Below are positions 12,388-24,500 of a stretch of DNA of 64,000 nt, in pieces (the stretch's first letter is position 1; each line of letters starts with the position of its first letter). The notes beneath the pieces were generated by a model. It saw nothing but the letters and a program-made list of their open reading frames with translations, ran no database searches and was not told the origin of the DNA. A program made the position numbers and the translations under genes. Origin of the DNA: Magnaporthiopsis rhizophila. Lineage: Eukaryota > Ascomycota > Sordariomycetes > Magnaporthales > Magnaporthaceae. Where the stretch lies: positions 1-64,000 of the forward strand of contig PYSS01000003.1 of the NCBI GenBank assembly GCA_003049465.1, given 5' to 3'.

Positions 12388-12976
12388 TCGCTGTTCCGGC
12401 TGGTCTTTTATGCTTGTGTTTCCCTCGTCTTGCCTCCGAGGACACCCCCTTGTTTCGCCGCGCGGGTATCTGGTTTTGAAACGAAGGATCGATTTGGTAG
12501 CTAGGTAGTTTAGCACGCCGTGTTTGAGGTGGCTAGCCAAAACTTTTACATATACTTTCGGACTTGACACCACCATATATCTCTGTATTCAGATAACATG
12601 CGCCACTCACATTTTTGCATCTTTCCAGGTGATGTTGTAGCTAGCACCCGGTAGCAACACAAACGATGGCCACTCCAGCGTCGACAAGAAGGTGTACCAC
12701 TCATGCCGAGCCCCAGTCACACACGCATTCAAAACTCCGATATCGAATGTTTAGCCCGAACTAAGCGGATCTTCTAGACTCCCCTCGTTGCTTCACAGTT
12801 CACTCATTCTAGGCTTTCGCAAACAGCTCAGAAGCACTCAGCAACGGCTGGGTATATGTTGATGTATATATGAACTTTTGGGCATTATCATCATTCGGGT
12901 AAACAAGCTTGGAAATCGTCCGTGCGAAAGACCAAACGCCAAAACGCCTCTGGAAACCAGCAAAGGAGGGACCAAA
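12388..12976. terminator. Convergent 3' regions of GDI and NOG1
   Basis: About 0.6 kb lies between two convergently transcribed genes. It is AT-richer than its flanks and holds no coding signal. It should contain both polyadenylation regions. Confidence 0.4.
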
Positions 12977-15376
12977 TCAACGGCGTGATGTTTTGCCGAT
13001 TCCACGCTTGCCCGCAAACTGTGTAACAACAACAAAAAAGTCAGTCAGTTAATGGTTAGAGTTAAATAAGCTGGGGCCAAGGAAGCAGCTTACCAGATGC
13101 TTTGCCAGCGACGCCGTGGCGTGCCTGTCGGCTTCACCCTGCCGCGCCATCCTGTTCATCTTGCGCTGAGACAGCTTGGCTTGCCTCTCGGCGGCGCTGC
13201 GGACCGCGTCGTCCAGCACGCCGTCGTTCCGGCGGTCCGTCGCCGGCTGGCTGCGGGCCCTGCTGCGCGACCGGAGCCGGTCGCGTGCCGACGCGGCGCC
13301 CCCGTCGAGGTCCATGGCGTCGCCGTCCTCGGTTCCCAGGCGGCTGCGCGTGAGTGACCGGCCCCTGGCGCGGGACTGCGACCTTGCGCGCGCTGTGATG
13401 TCGGTCGTGTCCACACCGAGCTGGTCCAGGGCGTCCTCCATCTGCGACAGCGGCTTCTTGGCCGCCTTGCGCGGGATTATCGCCCGGTTCTTGAGCGACT
13501 TCTTCATCCTGGCCTCGTTCCTGATAAGCGCCTGCTTTTCGCGGATGAGCTCGGCCTTGGTGAGAATCTCTTCTTCCTCGTCGTCCTCGATCTCCTCGTC
13601 CTCGTCGTAGTAGCCCTCCGCCTCGAGCTTCTCCTCCTCCTCCTCCAGAGCGGCCAGCTTGGCCTCGATCTCGGGGTCGATGTAGTCGTAGACGTTCTTG
13701 CCGTCGAACACCTCGGGAATCTTGTCGTGCTTCCATTCGGGGTTCTCCAGAATCCACTTTTCCCTCAGATCTACATTGTACACACCAGCTCCTCCGTTCA
13801 TCGCCTCGATATCACGGGCGAGCATTGGGCGGTCGGGGTCGTTCTTGTCGTACTTCTTCAGGTTCTTGATGCCCTCGGGGATGAAGGTTTCCAGCTTGGC
13901 TCCACCCATGGGCTGGGCCACGTGGATCCTGGTCATCACCTCAGCGAGACGACCGCCCGCGGCGCCGCTCGACGTTGTACCCGCCTTCAGCTTCTGTGCC
14001 ACCCGCTCGGCAATGAGTCTCTCGCAGGCAGCGTTCTTGGCTGCCTGAACACCCTCCTGCGTGCTGCACGAGAGCTGGAGCATCTCGACGCCGTCGAGCT
14101 TGAGCAGCGTCTGGAGCTCCTCCTGCGTTTTGGCATCGAGATCTTCCGGCTTCGTCACATCAATCTTGTTGACGACTATGAAGACGATCTTGTTGGCAAA
14201 AAGGGGCTTGATACTCCTGAAGAGTTGCATCTGGGCCTGAACCGAGTAGCCGCACTGCTCTGAGAGATCCATGAAGTAAAGGATCACTGATCTCAGATGG
14301 GCGATGGCCGTAATGCTCTGCATCTCAATGGTGTTCTATACGAGGAGAGCGACGTCAGTGTTCTGCCCGGGCTCGGGGCAGCGCGCAGCGCAACGCTCTT
14401 GTCAGGACCGGTTCCCGTCCTTACCATCTCTTCTAGGGGGTGATCCAGGATTCCGGGTGTATCAATCACTTGAAACTTGAGATACTTGTAGTCCAGGTGA
14501 CCGACGAAAAGACTCTTGGTGGCTAAAACAGTACGCAACCTATGTCAGCGGGAGGAACCGCACTTTCCCTGCTCAAGCAGGAACCCGGGGCAAGTGTTGG
14601 GTGGGCCACATACTAAAGGCATAAGGTTGGACATCAACGTCGGCCCTCGTGACGCTCTTCAGGAAGGACGACTTTCCGACATTGGGGAAACCGGCAATGA
14701 GAAGAGTGCGGGTGTTGGGGTCGATCGAGGGCAGGCGGCCCAGACTGCAACAACGTGTCTTAGCTTGCGTCTTCTTCGGCTCTCCGTACTGTTCCGTTCC
14801 GAGTGGACTTACTGCTGGCGGACTTGGTCCAGGTAGACAAGAGAATCCTTCAACTTCTTGCAGATGGTGGCCATGCGACCCAAGGCGGCGACCTTGAGCT
14901 GGCGGCACTGGTACAGCGACTGGGCGTACTTGAGCAGGCGGACATAGTCCCTCGAGATGGTCTCCATAAGGTGCTTGGCCGTCGAGACCTGGCCCAGGGC
15001 CACCTTGAAGTGGTCGGCATCGTACAGCGTGTTGAGGAGATCCTTGTGGAAGGGGTGCAGGTCCTGGATCCGGGGGAAGGACGAGAGGATGGCTTCGAAC
15101 TTTTCGGAGAACCTGGAGGGCCGGACAGTCGGGTCAGAAACGAATGCGACCACCAAGCAGTGCGGTTGGCCGCCCCAAGAGGGGTGAGGGGTGACCCGGG
15201 ACTCTTTACGTTTCTTGCGTAAACTTGACTTTGCGCGTGTAGAAATTCCGGATACGGCTGATCTTGAAGCCGGCGCGAATCTGGGTGGGCAGCCGGCGCT
15301 GCGTCCGGCTCAGGACGATGTCGAGGAACTCCTGCGACGTCGGCACGGGCGGGATATCTTTCCAAGTCGTCTTCAT
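12977..15376 (-). CDS. NOG1: Nucleolar GTP-binding protein 1 (60S assembly GTPase)
   Basis: Six exons on the minus strand (15376-15210, 15112-14813, 14744-14614, 14522-14425, 14335-13094, 13018-12977) encode 659 residues, the family length. The N-terminal helical NOG1N region (1-160) precedes an Obg-type GTPase domain: G1 G-F-P-N-V-G-K-S at 174-181, G3 D-T-P-G at 220-223 and G4 N-K-I-D at 288-291. A long acidic and basic C-terminal tail follows, ending in [13 protein letters not shown]1 acts in the nucleolus and nucleus, binding pre-60S particles until cytoplasmic release. The last exon is only 42 bases; without it the frame runs into intron sequence, and the basic end it supplies is the conserved terminus. 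Confidence 0.94.
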
Positions 15377-16364
15377 GGTGAACGAATTGGGTGTGCGGCG
15401 TCTGCGAGGGCGGTGCTGGGTTGGATGTCCTTTTTTCTCCTTTTTTTTCTGCCGTCCGTCGCAAACTCCCGCTGTCGTCGCCAAAACCAGCAGCGGGGGC
15501 CAACTTGTGGGATTTTCTGCAACTGAAAAAAATTTACCGCCTTCGTGCTTATCGCCGCCTCAACAAGCTTATCGTGCAGAATAAAAAACCATAAAATCCA
15601 CCCCTCCCTCGAAAGTGGGGCACTGGGTGTCCCATCTACGTACTGGTACCATCCATCAGAAGAACATCAGGAACGCATTGTAAAACCGCCCTCGAGGTGC
15701 ATGGAGACGCAGGCTACCCGGGATTAAGGTTGTGAAATCAGTAAGGAGGGGAGGTAGAGGCTTGATAATCACTGGAAATTTTGTAAATTGTAAGGTGTGA
15801 GGGAACAGGGGATTGCTAAAGAAGGAACTGTGAAAAAGTGAGCACAAGATCTTACCCCGCCGAAATTTCTTTGAGGTTTGTCCCCTCCCGCTGAGGTAGT
15901 AGTAATTTGATTAATGGCATCGCGACTTTTTCGCTTCTGTTTCGGGATTTTTTTCTGTGTTTGGTTAGGAAAAAGTGCCTAGCAAACCGTGACAATCTGT
16001 TGGGGCAGAAATAGCTCTTTGACGTTAGCAAGGTAAGCCTCCGCTGGGCATAAACCAGCTGTGACGCGCAGACTCGCTGGTGCTCCTGGAAACAGCTGCT
16101 CCTTACACAGACCTGCCGACCTAGGGAACACGGCGCCAACAGGGTGTGTGATAACACGGCCCCGAAAGACACACTATGACAGGTAGGTCGTGTCACGAAG
16201 AGAGTGAGCAAGCAGCACGCTTCTCATAAATAGTACTGGCTCATACCTCGCAAAGCCGGAGAGCGAGAGCATTCAGGGGTCGCCAAGATGGAAAATCAGC
16301 ATTCACTGAACAGTCACGCATCACAGTACCGACCGGCTTTTTGTCTTGGACAAGTCCCGCTATC
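15377..16364. promoter_or_regulatory. Divergent promoter region NOG1 / OPRT
   Basis: Nearly 1 kb separates the two divergent start codons. A TATA-like CATAAATAG lies at 16225-16233, about 130 bases before the OPRT ATG. T-rich and CT-rich stretches adjoin the NOG1 start. No exon is recognised. Confidence 0.45.
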
Positions 16365-17075
16365 ATGAGCAACCAAACTCTGGCGCCTTACAAGGCCGAG
16401 TTCCTCAAGGCCGCTATCGGCGGCGGGGTCCTCAAGTTCGGCAGCTTCGAGCTCAAGTCGAAGCGCGTGTCGCCCTACTTCTTCAACGCGGGCGACTTTT
16501 ACCGCGCCGACCTGCTGCGCGCCATCTCGACCGCCTACGCCAGGGCCGTCATCGAGGCGCGCGAGCAGAAGGTGCTGGAGGAGTTCGACGTCGTCTTCGG
16601 CCCGGCCTACAAGGGCATCCCGCTGGCCACCGCCACCACCGACAAGCTGGCCGAGCTGGACCCGGCCCGCTACTCGCAGGTTTGCTACTCCTTCGACCGC
16701 AAGGAGGCCAAGGACCACGGCGAAGGGGGAAACATCGTCGGCGCCCCGCTCAAGGGCAAGAGGGTCCTGATCGTGGACGACGTCATCACCGCCGGCACCG
16801 CCAAGAGGGAGGCCATCGCCAAGATCCGCGCCGAGGGCGGCACCGTCGTCGGCATCGTTGTGGCCCTGGACCGCATGGAGAAGCTGCCGTCGCCCGACGG
16901 CGACGACGGCAAGCCCATGCCCAGCGCGCTCGGGGAGATCAAGAAGGAGTACGGCTTGCCCATCATCGCCATCCTGACCCTCGACGACATCATCGACGGC
17001 ATGAAGAGCTTTGCTTCCGAGGACGAGATCAAGCGGACCGAGGAGTACAGGAAGAAGTACAAGGCAACTGATTAG
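16365..17075 (+). CDS. URA5: Orotate phosphoribosyltransferase
   Basis: A single exon of 236 residues, the normal length. OPRT transfers the phosphoribosyl group of PRPP to orotate, giving OMP in cytosolic pyrimidine synthesis. The family start ([12 protein letters not shown]) and the substrate-binding [14 protein letters not shown] block are present. The PRPP-binding loop [13 protein letters not shown] begins near residue 134 with both acidic residues intact. The ATG at 16365 is chosen because the in-frame codons before it are not conserved and begin with non-ATG codons. An enzyme of this type is a classic 5-fluoroorotic-acid-selectable gene in fungi. Confidence 0.96.
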   Translation: MSNQTLAPYKAEFLKAAIGGGVLKFGSFELKSKRVSPYFFNAGDFYRADLLRAISTAYARAVIEAREQKVLEEFDVVFGPAYKGIPLATATTDKLAELDPARYSQVCYSFDRKEAKDHGEGGNIVGAPLKGKRVLIVDDVITAGTAKREAIAKIRAEGGTVVGIVVALDRMEKLPSPDGDDGKPMPSALGEIKKEYGLPIIAILTLDDIIDGMKSFASEDEIKRTEEYRKKYKATD

Positions 17076-17520
17076 ATACTTCAAAGGCCGAGTGGGGAAT
17101 AGGTTAAAGAAGAGAAATACTGTGGAAAGAAAACGCCTTCTATCGCGATCGAACAATGTCTAACTGGACCCATCATTACCCCGGGTCCCGTTGCCTCGAT
17201 AACGCCCAGCCGTAACGCAGTTTAGAGTAGAGCCGCCGCCTTGAGATTCAGGTCAATGGAAAGGGAGGGGATGTGGAAAAAGGAGATGTAATGTTGCTGA
17301 GTGGCGGTGTAAAGCCGTCTCGGTTGCGTCGCAAAGGGCTGACAGGCAATGATCTCCAGCGGGACGGGTGCCACCAACCCCGGACCGGGTGGATAGCTGT
17401 CTTGCGAGACGGTGATGCCATGGCGGAGTGTATTAATTTTGCGTGGTCTTCGGAATGCCAGCTAGTTGGAAAGCCTGTGGGAATTGTGTAAGTATTGCGC
17501 CTTGACGATAGATGAGGTCC
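17076..17520. terminator. Convergent 3' regions of OPRT and the acetyltransferase
   Basis: This is noncoding sequence between convergent genes. A possible alternative last exon of the acetyltransferase lies at 17474-17433 (acceptor CCCACAG, stop TAA). Confidence 0.4.
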
Positions 17521-18743
17521 TCAATTCAAGCTTACCATGTCATGCCAGCCGCCTCCTCCAAACTGGCACTTGCTCGGCCCAACATGCGTAAAGCCAAAGC
17601 GTTTGTAGTAGTTAATCAAGTTCTGGAGACCGTCAATATTGATCTCGATGATACCCCAGACCGACTGGTCCATATATGGAAGGCAACGCGAAATATAAGC
17701 GGCATGGCTTACCTCTTGGCAGACGAGCACGACGCGCGTGGCTATGCCCGAGTTGTTGATCTGCTGCAGGTACGACTTCATGATGAGCTGCCCGATGCCG
17801 CAGCCCTGGACGTGGGGGGCGACGGCCAGTGAGTGTATGGCAACGGTGGTGCCGCGCTCCTGGTGGCCGACGCCGCCGGTGGAGGACCGGGCGCCGGCGG
17901 TCCGCCAGTTGCTGGGGGCCTCGACATCCCCGTCGACCACGAGGTCCGAAGACGACCTGGTGGCGATGATGTGGCCCAGGAGGACGCTGACGGCGCCGTT
18001 GACGCGGTCCGTCTCGACCGGCTTGGCTGAGGCCAGCGTCTCGATCTCGAACTTCTTCCCGCGGCCCGGGACCACGGTGCAGAAGACGCCCATGCACAGC
18101 TCTGGGCACACGGTGAGGCGGTACTCAAACTGCCAGCGGGAGGAGAGAGTACGTGTAAGCAAGAGGAAAGGACGAAGTGAGGGGTTAGGCTTGCAACAGA
18201 AAAACCGAAAAAAAAAAAAAAAAAAAAAAAAACAGGCATAACTCTGCAACCGACATGCGCATGGCATATTGTATGTAGGTAAGGTACCTACCTATATAGC
18301 AATATTATCATGGCCGTGGCGGCGGAGGAGACGAGACGAAATGGGGGGCAATGGGTCGTCGCCCGCTAGGGCCGCTGCACGTTTGTGAACCCAATAGGAA
18401 AAACAAAGCCAAAAAGCAAAACCAACCGACGTACCTTATCCCTCGATGCTCGATGCTCCTTGTTGGGGAAGGCGGCGTTCTCCAGAGCAACGCACGAGTC
18501 GACGTCGGAAATGGTCAGAGGCCGCACGTTGGGCGCGAACGGGAAGGGCAGGACCTTTTGGATGGGCGAGGCGTTGTTGGCGCCCTCGCGCCGCTTGTTG
18601 CTGATGCTCCTCTGCAGCGCCACGAGGCCGTCGTCGAGCTCGTCGTCGTCCACGTCGTCGACGGCTGCCTCGCCCGCGGCTGCTGCTGCTGCTGCTGCTG
18701 CGGCGGCGGCGGCGGCTGGCTCGATGTGAAGATCTCGCGGCAT
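17521..18743 (-). CDS. GNAT acetyltransferase, AANAT / polyamine acetyltransferase-like
   Basis: Exons 18743-18435 and 18129-17521 encode 305 residues. After an Ala run and an acidic stretch, the domain begins near residue 75 with R-P-L-T-I-S-D. The junction reads E-H-R-A-S-R-D-K | F-E-Y-R-L-T-V-C-P-E-L-C, the signature of arylalkylamine N-acetyltransferases including yeast Paa1. The acetyl-CoA loop H-S-L-A-V-A-P-H-V-Q-G-C-G-I-G is present, and the end has N-Y-Y-K-R-F-G-F. It probably acetylates polyamines or arylalkylamines; the substrate is inferred from family only. The 305-base intron carries a ~22-base A/T homopolymer (18209-18232). The C-terminus is uncertain: the frame ends four codons after W-H-D-M, but those codons also form a good donor (GTAAGC) that could join 17474-17433. 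Confidence 0.85.
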
Positions 18744-19631
18744 CCTGCTAACCGGCGGCGGCGGCGGCGATGGCGGCGCGTTTTGCGGGCTCGGGCGGGC
18801 CAAAAATGCGAACTCTTGGCTGCAACGCGGGCCACTCAACGGGGGTTTTCGCGGGGTGAGGTGGCGATGGGGGGCGGTCCGGACTAGGTACCTCGAGATG
18901 GATGGGCAGCAAAAGGGAGATGGTGAGGGGGAATCGGAGGTCACGAGATGCGGCGGCGCCAAGGTATCTATCAACCTAGGTACCAGAGAGCCCTGGTAGA
19001 CATTGAGTAGGAGGGGTAGAACGACTGGAACGCATCGACAGCCCTGCTCAGCAAAAGGCCAGCTCGGGGTGGGAACTGGGGAAACCATGGATGAACAATA
19101 ATAGCAAAAGTCGGGATATTATTTATTGACTACTGCCCATTTGAAAAAAAAAGAGTCACGGGGTTTCTAGGTAGGTACAGTACAGGTAGGTACCTGGCAG
19201 GTGGCATGAAGCGGGCAGGTCCAAACCGAGGCGAGGGCGGGTGGGATCCCGACGTCTTTCCTCCTGTCATTGGAAGGCCGACTGTCCCAGCAGTTGCCTC
19301 CAGTTCTGTTATGCCCGCTTCGTCCGTTTGCGAGGTGCCCGTCGCGTGACGCGTGACATATGGACCCTCCTGACGCCAAGCATCCGGGAACGGGAAGGGG
19401 CACAAACGGGGAGCCGGGGTGTGCCTGATAGAGGGAGTGTTGGGCGGTTGCTGTTTTCTTTTTTCTTTCTTTCTTTTCTTTTTTCTTGCTGTTTGTGTTT
19501 GGTTGGGATCGATCGTGCTTGCAGTTGCAACTCCCAACACGCAGGTCCACTCCCTGGCCCTAAAAGGACCGTGCTTTAGCGCTTAGCAATTAGGCTCCAG
19601 TTAGTCGCGCTTGACTGCAGCAACCTCAATT

Positions 19632-19636
<5 letters not shown>
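18744..19636. other. Upstream region of the acetyltransferase gene with TAGGTA palindromes
   Basis: No gene is recognised. Clusters of TACCTA/TAGGTA words occur at about 18884-18893, 18974-18983 and 19166-19198. A T-rich CTTTCTTTCT tract lies at about 19455-19490. Confidence 0.4.
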
Positions 19637-19670
<34 letters not shown>

Positions 19671-19697
19671 CTNNNNNNNNTTTTTTTTTTTTTTTTT
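19637..19697. other. Poly-T tract containing an 8-base N gap
   Basis: About 34 T residues, then C-T, eight N at 19673-19680, then about 17 more T. This is an unresolved homopolymer in a draft assembly; the real length is unknown. On the minus strand it would be a poly-A tail, so a retroposed or LINE/SINE-like 3' end is possible, but no element body is recognised beside it. Confidence 0.85.
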
Positions 19698-20142
19698 ATC
19701 ACCCTTGTTCAACTTGCAGCCATTGAAACCAATACGCCAAAGAATCCAACATACACAAGAACTGTAAGTAGGCACCTAGGGTTGGTTCTGGTACTGGGAC
19801 AAATTCGGAGAAAATGTGATTTGCAGCGCTCCAAAAACAGACACCTCTGCTGGCATTTCCCCGCAGTCAAAAGCCGTTCGCTGCGCCCACCCTATACAGA
19901 TCCAAGAAGAACCGGCCCTGCCGGTCTCCGCGTTGCCCGGCGTTAGATACCTGAACACTTCGACTAGCATCACCACTACTTCTGATTAGCCCCCGGTTAG
20001 CCTCATAGCCTGCGTCCCCCAAGTTCAGACTACGAAACCATGCAGGGGCTTTGATATATTGCGGGGAGGGGTCGCGGGGAGCGACTGGAAGGCCCCAAGG
20101 CGAGGTGCAAAAGAGTCAAGCCTATCAGGCTAGAACAAAGCT

Positions 20143-20799
20143 CTATATTATGTCTGTGTTATCCATATTCAGCAATTCCAGACGGATTGCTCGGTACCAG
20201 TACTCACCCACCCAATCCCAAGTCCGCCTTGATATCATAACTTCGCCCCGAACTTCGAGGGTAGCTGGCAGCTGACGGAAATTCCCCGTGGGATGCCCAG
20301 TTATAATCACCAAGTGTAACCTTGTAGTCCTGGGCCTAAAGCGCGAGGAAGAGCTCGCAAATCCATGACTTCTTCCTGGCCACATTGGCAGGCACGACTG
20401 TTTCACGGACTCCAGAATAAGCACTTTGGTCAGTCTTGGGTTGTTCAGCTCAATTGCGCGTGAGAGAAGCCATCCCGCAAGTGGCGTCTGGTCGTCCATA
20501 TAATGGTAGTTGAACCTGTAGAATGCCTACCTGTACTCGCCCATGTAGGGAGGGCTTGGGCTTCTGCAAGGCCTTGGCATGACCCAGGTCGGGGTGATGT
20601 TCCTCAAGGACTCGCCGAGCATCAGTTGGACACGGTTCAGCTCTTTGGAGAGGACATCAGCAACGATAGGACGGTAATGTTCGACGGAATCGGTGGCCAG
20701 ACGATGCCCCTGCTGGATAAGGCATCTGCAAATCTCCTCCTAATCTCGAAGCGTTGCCGCGAGAAGCGCGCTGTAACGAGACTCCCGCGTGTTGAATAC
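20143..20799 (-). pseudogene. Relic of an ankyrin-family gene, C-terminal part
   Basis: Read on the minus strand from 20799, the frame gives an ankyrin-like stretch (E-S-R-Y-S-A-L-L-A-A-T-L-R-D), a TAG at 20742-20740, then about 70 more coherent codons (E-E-I-C-R-C-L-I-Q-Q-G-H-R-L-A and onward). A second frame segment (20499-20143) ends with R-A-I-R-L-E-L-L, which aligns by eye with R-A-L-T-F-G-A-L-Q-L in the plus-strand pseudogene downstream. It is therefore a broken, inverted relative of the neighbour. No start codon region is recognisable. Confidence 0.5.
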
Positions 20800-21530
20800 C
20801 TACATAGGTAGCTGGGCAGCATGTAGTTGATGTGTAGCAAAGTGTCGCGTGACGTGGCATGACGAGAGGGCGAAGGCGTAGCCTACATTTGTCATTATAT
20901 GTGATGGTTGCCTAGGCGTACTCAAAGTGGCGGCGACAGCGCATCGGTGTGCCATCATGAACAGAATTCAGTTCTCGTGAGGAACGGCTGGAAAACTGGA
21001 GAGCATCGGGATGGGGCGGCAAATGGAGGGTGGTCATTGGCCAAAAGGGTCTGAAGCGAGACTCCGCCCTTCCTGCGAGATATCTGCCGGCATGCCCAGC
21101 ATTAAACACATAGGGCAGAACGTATTCAAACCTAACCGCCCGTAACGGAATGGGAAATGGGTAGATCAGTCTCTGTTATCGCTCCTTCCGCTGAATGGAT
21201 GCCTCGCTGCCGTGCTCAGCCTACCACAGCAAAGTGCACTTTTTAAATCACCACACGAGATCTCAGCCACAGTGCCCGCCCTGCTATCACTTACCTACTA
21301 TTTCCCCTCTCTCTTCCTTGCCATCCCCTCGCCGTCTCGGGAAATATGGACCACCACCCAGGCAAACCCCCAGCCGCCAGCTTTTTGTCCTAGGCAGCGG
21401 AATCCGTGTCTGTACAAGCACTTGAACGCAACCCTTCCGCCGACACAGATTAGCATGCATACGATCATGTCTGATCCGTCCAGCGGCCCTTGGTGATCTT
21501 TCTTCTTTGCCCCGCACCAAGGCTGCCAAC
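20800..21530. other. Spacer between two inverted ankyrin-family remnants
   Basis: No clear gene. A minus-strand frame at 21109-20912 may be further decayed sequence of the same relic, but I cannot align it. A CT-rich stretch at 21290-21340 resembles a promoter leader of the plus-strand pseudogene. Confidence 0.35.
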
Positions 21531-24500
21531 ATGTCGGATCCCCTTTCCCTGGCGGCCGCTGGTGCCGGCTTCGCGTCGCTCGGCCTCACCATCTGTGATG
21601 CCACGTGCAAGTAGGCCAATGCACAGGCTGGCAAATCTGCCGACATGCGGCGGCTACGCGAGACGGCAGACGATTTAAAGTCGGTTGTCAAGCTGACCGA
21701 AGCGCGTCTCGTTCACGCTGCCCAATCACCAAACGCCGCATCGGTGGCGACAAAGACGGCTATCGAGGGCAAGATCGCATCATGCAACGCCACGGCAAAG
21801 TGTTTACCCGATCTGGCCGAGAAGCATGAACCCGTGAAAACTTCAACGCGCACGATGAGTGAGAGGATCAGAAGGCTCGCGCGGGTCGGACTCTACGCAA
21901 TGCGCAGGGAGAGTATCATGAAGCTTCAGCAGGCTTGTCAGCGTTACGGCCTCAGCCTCGTGCTGTTGCTTCAGCTCTTTGACGTGTGAGTAACCCGGAG
22001 CGATATCTCACGCCGACGTGTCGGGCTACTAATACTAATCTTTTCTCTATCGCAGGGACGGCATCAACGACCTTCGTGATGTTCTGGCCGCCAAGATGGA
22101 CACCGTGGTCACAGCCGTCTCCTCCAACGTGTCAGGTCTCGAGCAAAGCTTCCTAACAGCCACGTCGGCTGAGGGCGCCCGAGTCGTTTAGGAGACTAGA
22201 GACGCCGTCCTTCAGAGTCGAGACACTCTAGTCCAGGCAGTCGACGCCGTGTCGTCTAGGACAGAGGCAGCCATCACATCGGCCGGGCAGAGAAGCGTCG
22301 TGGCTATCACGGAGACGGGGGCTCGGCAGTCCCAGCGAACCCAAACCCTGATAGTGCAGGGACTTGACTCTGCTGAAGCGAGAATGCTATCGTTTGGGCA
22401 GCACATCATGAGTGCCATCGAGGCCCAGCCTGGAGCTGTCGGCGACCGCATCAGTCAGGAGCTGCATGCTGGCTTTGCTTCCTATCAACTTCACATGGGC
22501 GTTCTGCTGAGGGGCAGTCTCGGGAGCACCCATCAGGACATTGCCTCCCGTCACATGGAATGATGGAGACTCTACGGCCTCGGGTCGTGGAAACCCCGAG
22601 CACCGCGACAACGCAGGGCTCCAACAGCCGCTCAACAGCCCAACCTACCTCTGGCTCTTCCGGTGGAGCTTCGCCACCCGAGGCCGGTTTTCCTGCGCCT
22701 TCCAATGGCGACATGCTCACTTCTTCTGGCTGCCGCCGGTCACCAACCCGAGAGCGTCGAGCAGGGCTTGCCAATGATCTTGGCCCCGGGTCGGATCAGG
22801 CTGTTGCGCAAGGCTGCACCTGTTCTGCTCCGGTCCGGGTGCAAGTGTCGCAGCCTCGACGATACTTCGGCTCATTGTGGCTGCGGTCTGAGGAGTCTGT
22901 TGTGCACCATTGGGGCTGCCCTCTGTGGTACCTCAGTCGGCGCCGACGGACGTTCCATATCAACATCTCCGCTTTCGGCTTCGCCGTGTACGGGCAAATA
23001 GAGGTTGAAAACTCGCCATTTTTCTGGCTCAAGCAGTTGCACATCGATCCGAAGCTTTCATTCAGATCGGTTGTCCGGTCTAACTCGCAATGCTTCAATG
23101 CAATCGATGAAGTGTTCTGTGGGCTTTATCCTCGTCCTAACCCCTTGGAACTCATAAAGGATCGCGGTCACAGATTGGAGAGCAGACCGTCCGAGCTATT
23201 TCGAAGAGGAGAGGCTTCACCAACAGATGTGGACCCTGATGGGAACACCTTGCTCCATGTAAGCTTAGACAGCCTTCTTCTTATTATTATTGTTATTATT
23301 AAATACTTCGAATCCGCTTTGTGTTACCTGGCTGACAATCCTTCAAATCGAAGAGATTGTGTGTCGCGGCCCAAAGGCAATATTTTCAGTACGATCCAGA
23401 GGTCGTCCGCATCTTTGCATCCCTGCTTTTCAAACTGGGCGTGCCTCGGAGCGAGGCTGATAGCCACGGCGAGTAAGTGTCTTCCGTCCAGTGCGACTTG
23501 TTTCTGAGAAGGCCAGCCTTCTTTGGGCCAAACAATCACGATGTGAGCTTATCATCCCCGTAGCTGGCCGATCACTATCGTATTCAACCGTTTACGGGCA
23601 ACAGAACTGGCTCCCCGGGTGTCTACTTTCTGCGACTTCGGTCAGACTGCCACGCTAGCGTCGTTCTTCTATGCCTCCGATGCGCTCGGTAATCCCAAGA
23701 CCTAGTGTAAAGATGTGACAGGAATACGCCTGCAAACTCGATATGAATGGTGCACCCAACGTAAGGCAGAAAAATTGTTTCCGCCTCAGCTTTCTACTTG
23801 TCCAGGCAACTAATCAGCCGTCCTGCTTCGCATAGTCACCGCTTTTGGCCGTCCCTTATCTCTTGCGTCTGCACAAGGTGACGTTGTCAAAGTGCGATCA
23901 ATACTCGACACCTCACCGGAGCTGCTGGCCACCGAGAAGAACATGTTCGATCAAACCCCACTGCATCTTGCTGTCCTGCAGCCTGCCGTTCTCACGCTTC
24001 TCCTGGCTTGCCCGAAATCTGCTAGCATTATCGATCATGAAGACTCCTCGGGAAATTCCGCCATATACTATACGTGCGTGACAGGGTCTTCTCAAGCACT
24101 GCTGATGCTTTCCGAATCCGGAGCCTCCTTGAAGCCGGTTCTAGCCCTGCTCGACTATCTGACATACACCCGCTTATTTGAGCCGGCCAACAGCCAGTCG
24201 ATTGCGAAGGCTTGCCGTAACCGCCTTGAGGAGCTAATCCGCCTTGGGGTTGCACACGACTGCGCAAGCGACACACAGTTGACGCAGTTCCCCCACCCTC
24301 TTGAACTTTTCGACAAGGTTGCACAGGCACTCAGAGGAAAGAATATCGAAATTCCGGTCAGCATCAGCAGCGCGATTCCTCACAGGCCTTTCGGACACCT
24401 CAAGGCGCTCAGAGTGTCCCTGGCCGAAAGCCTCTGGGACCAGGGGCTTTTCTTACTAGACGAAAGGTATAATGGAACCTTCCCAATTCTATGCCACCTC

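Noticed and set aside
13134..13757. Long frames opposite and shifted inside NOG1
   Set aside because: Arg/Gly-rich shadow frames of a GC-rich gene; the true frame has the GTPase motifs.
16346..17071. 241-codon frame overlapping OPRT
   Set aside because: A +2 shadow of OPRT with only Arg, Gly and His-rich composition.
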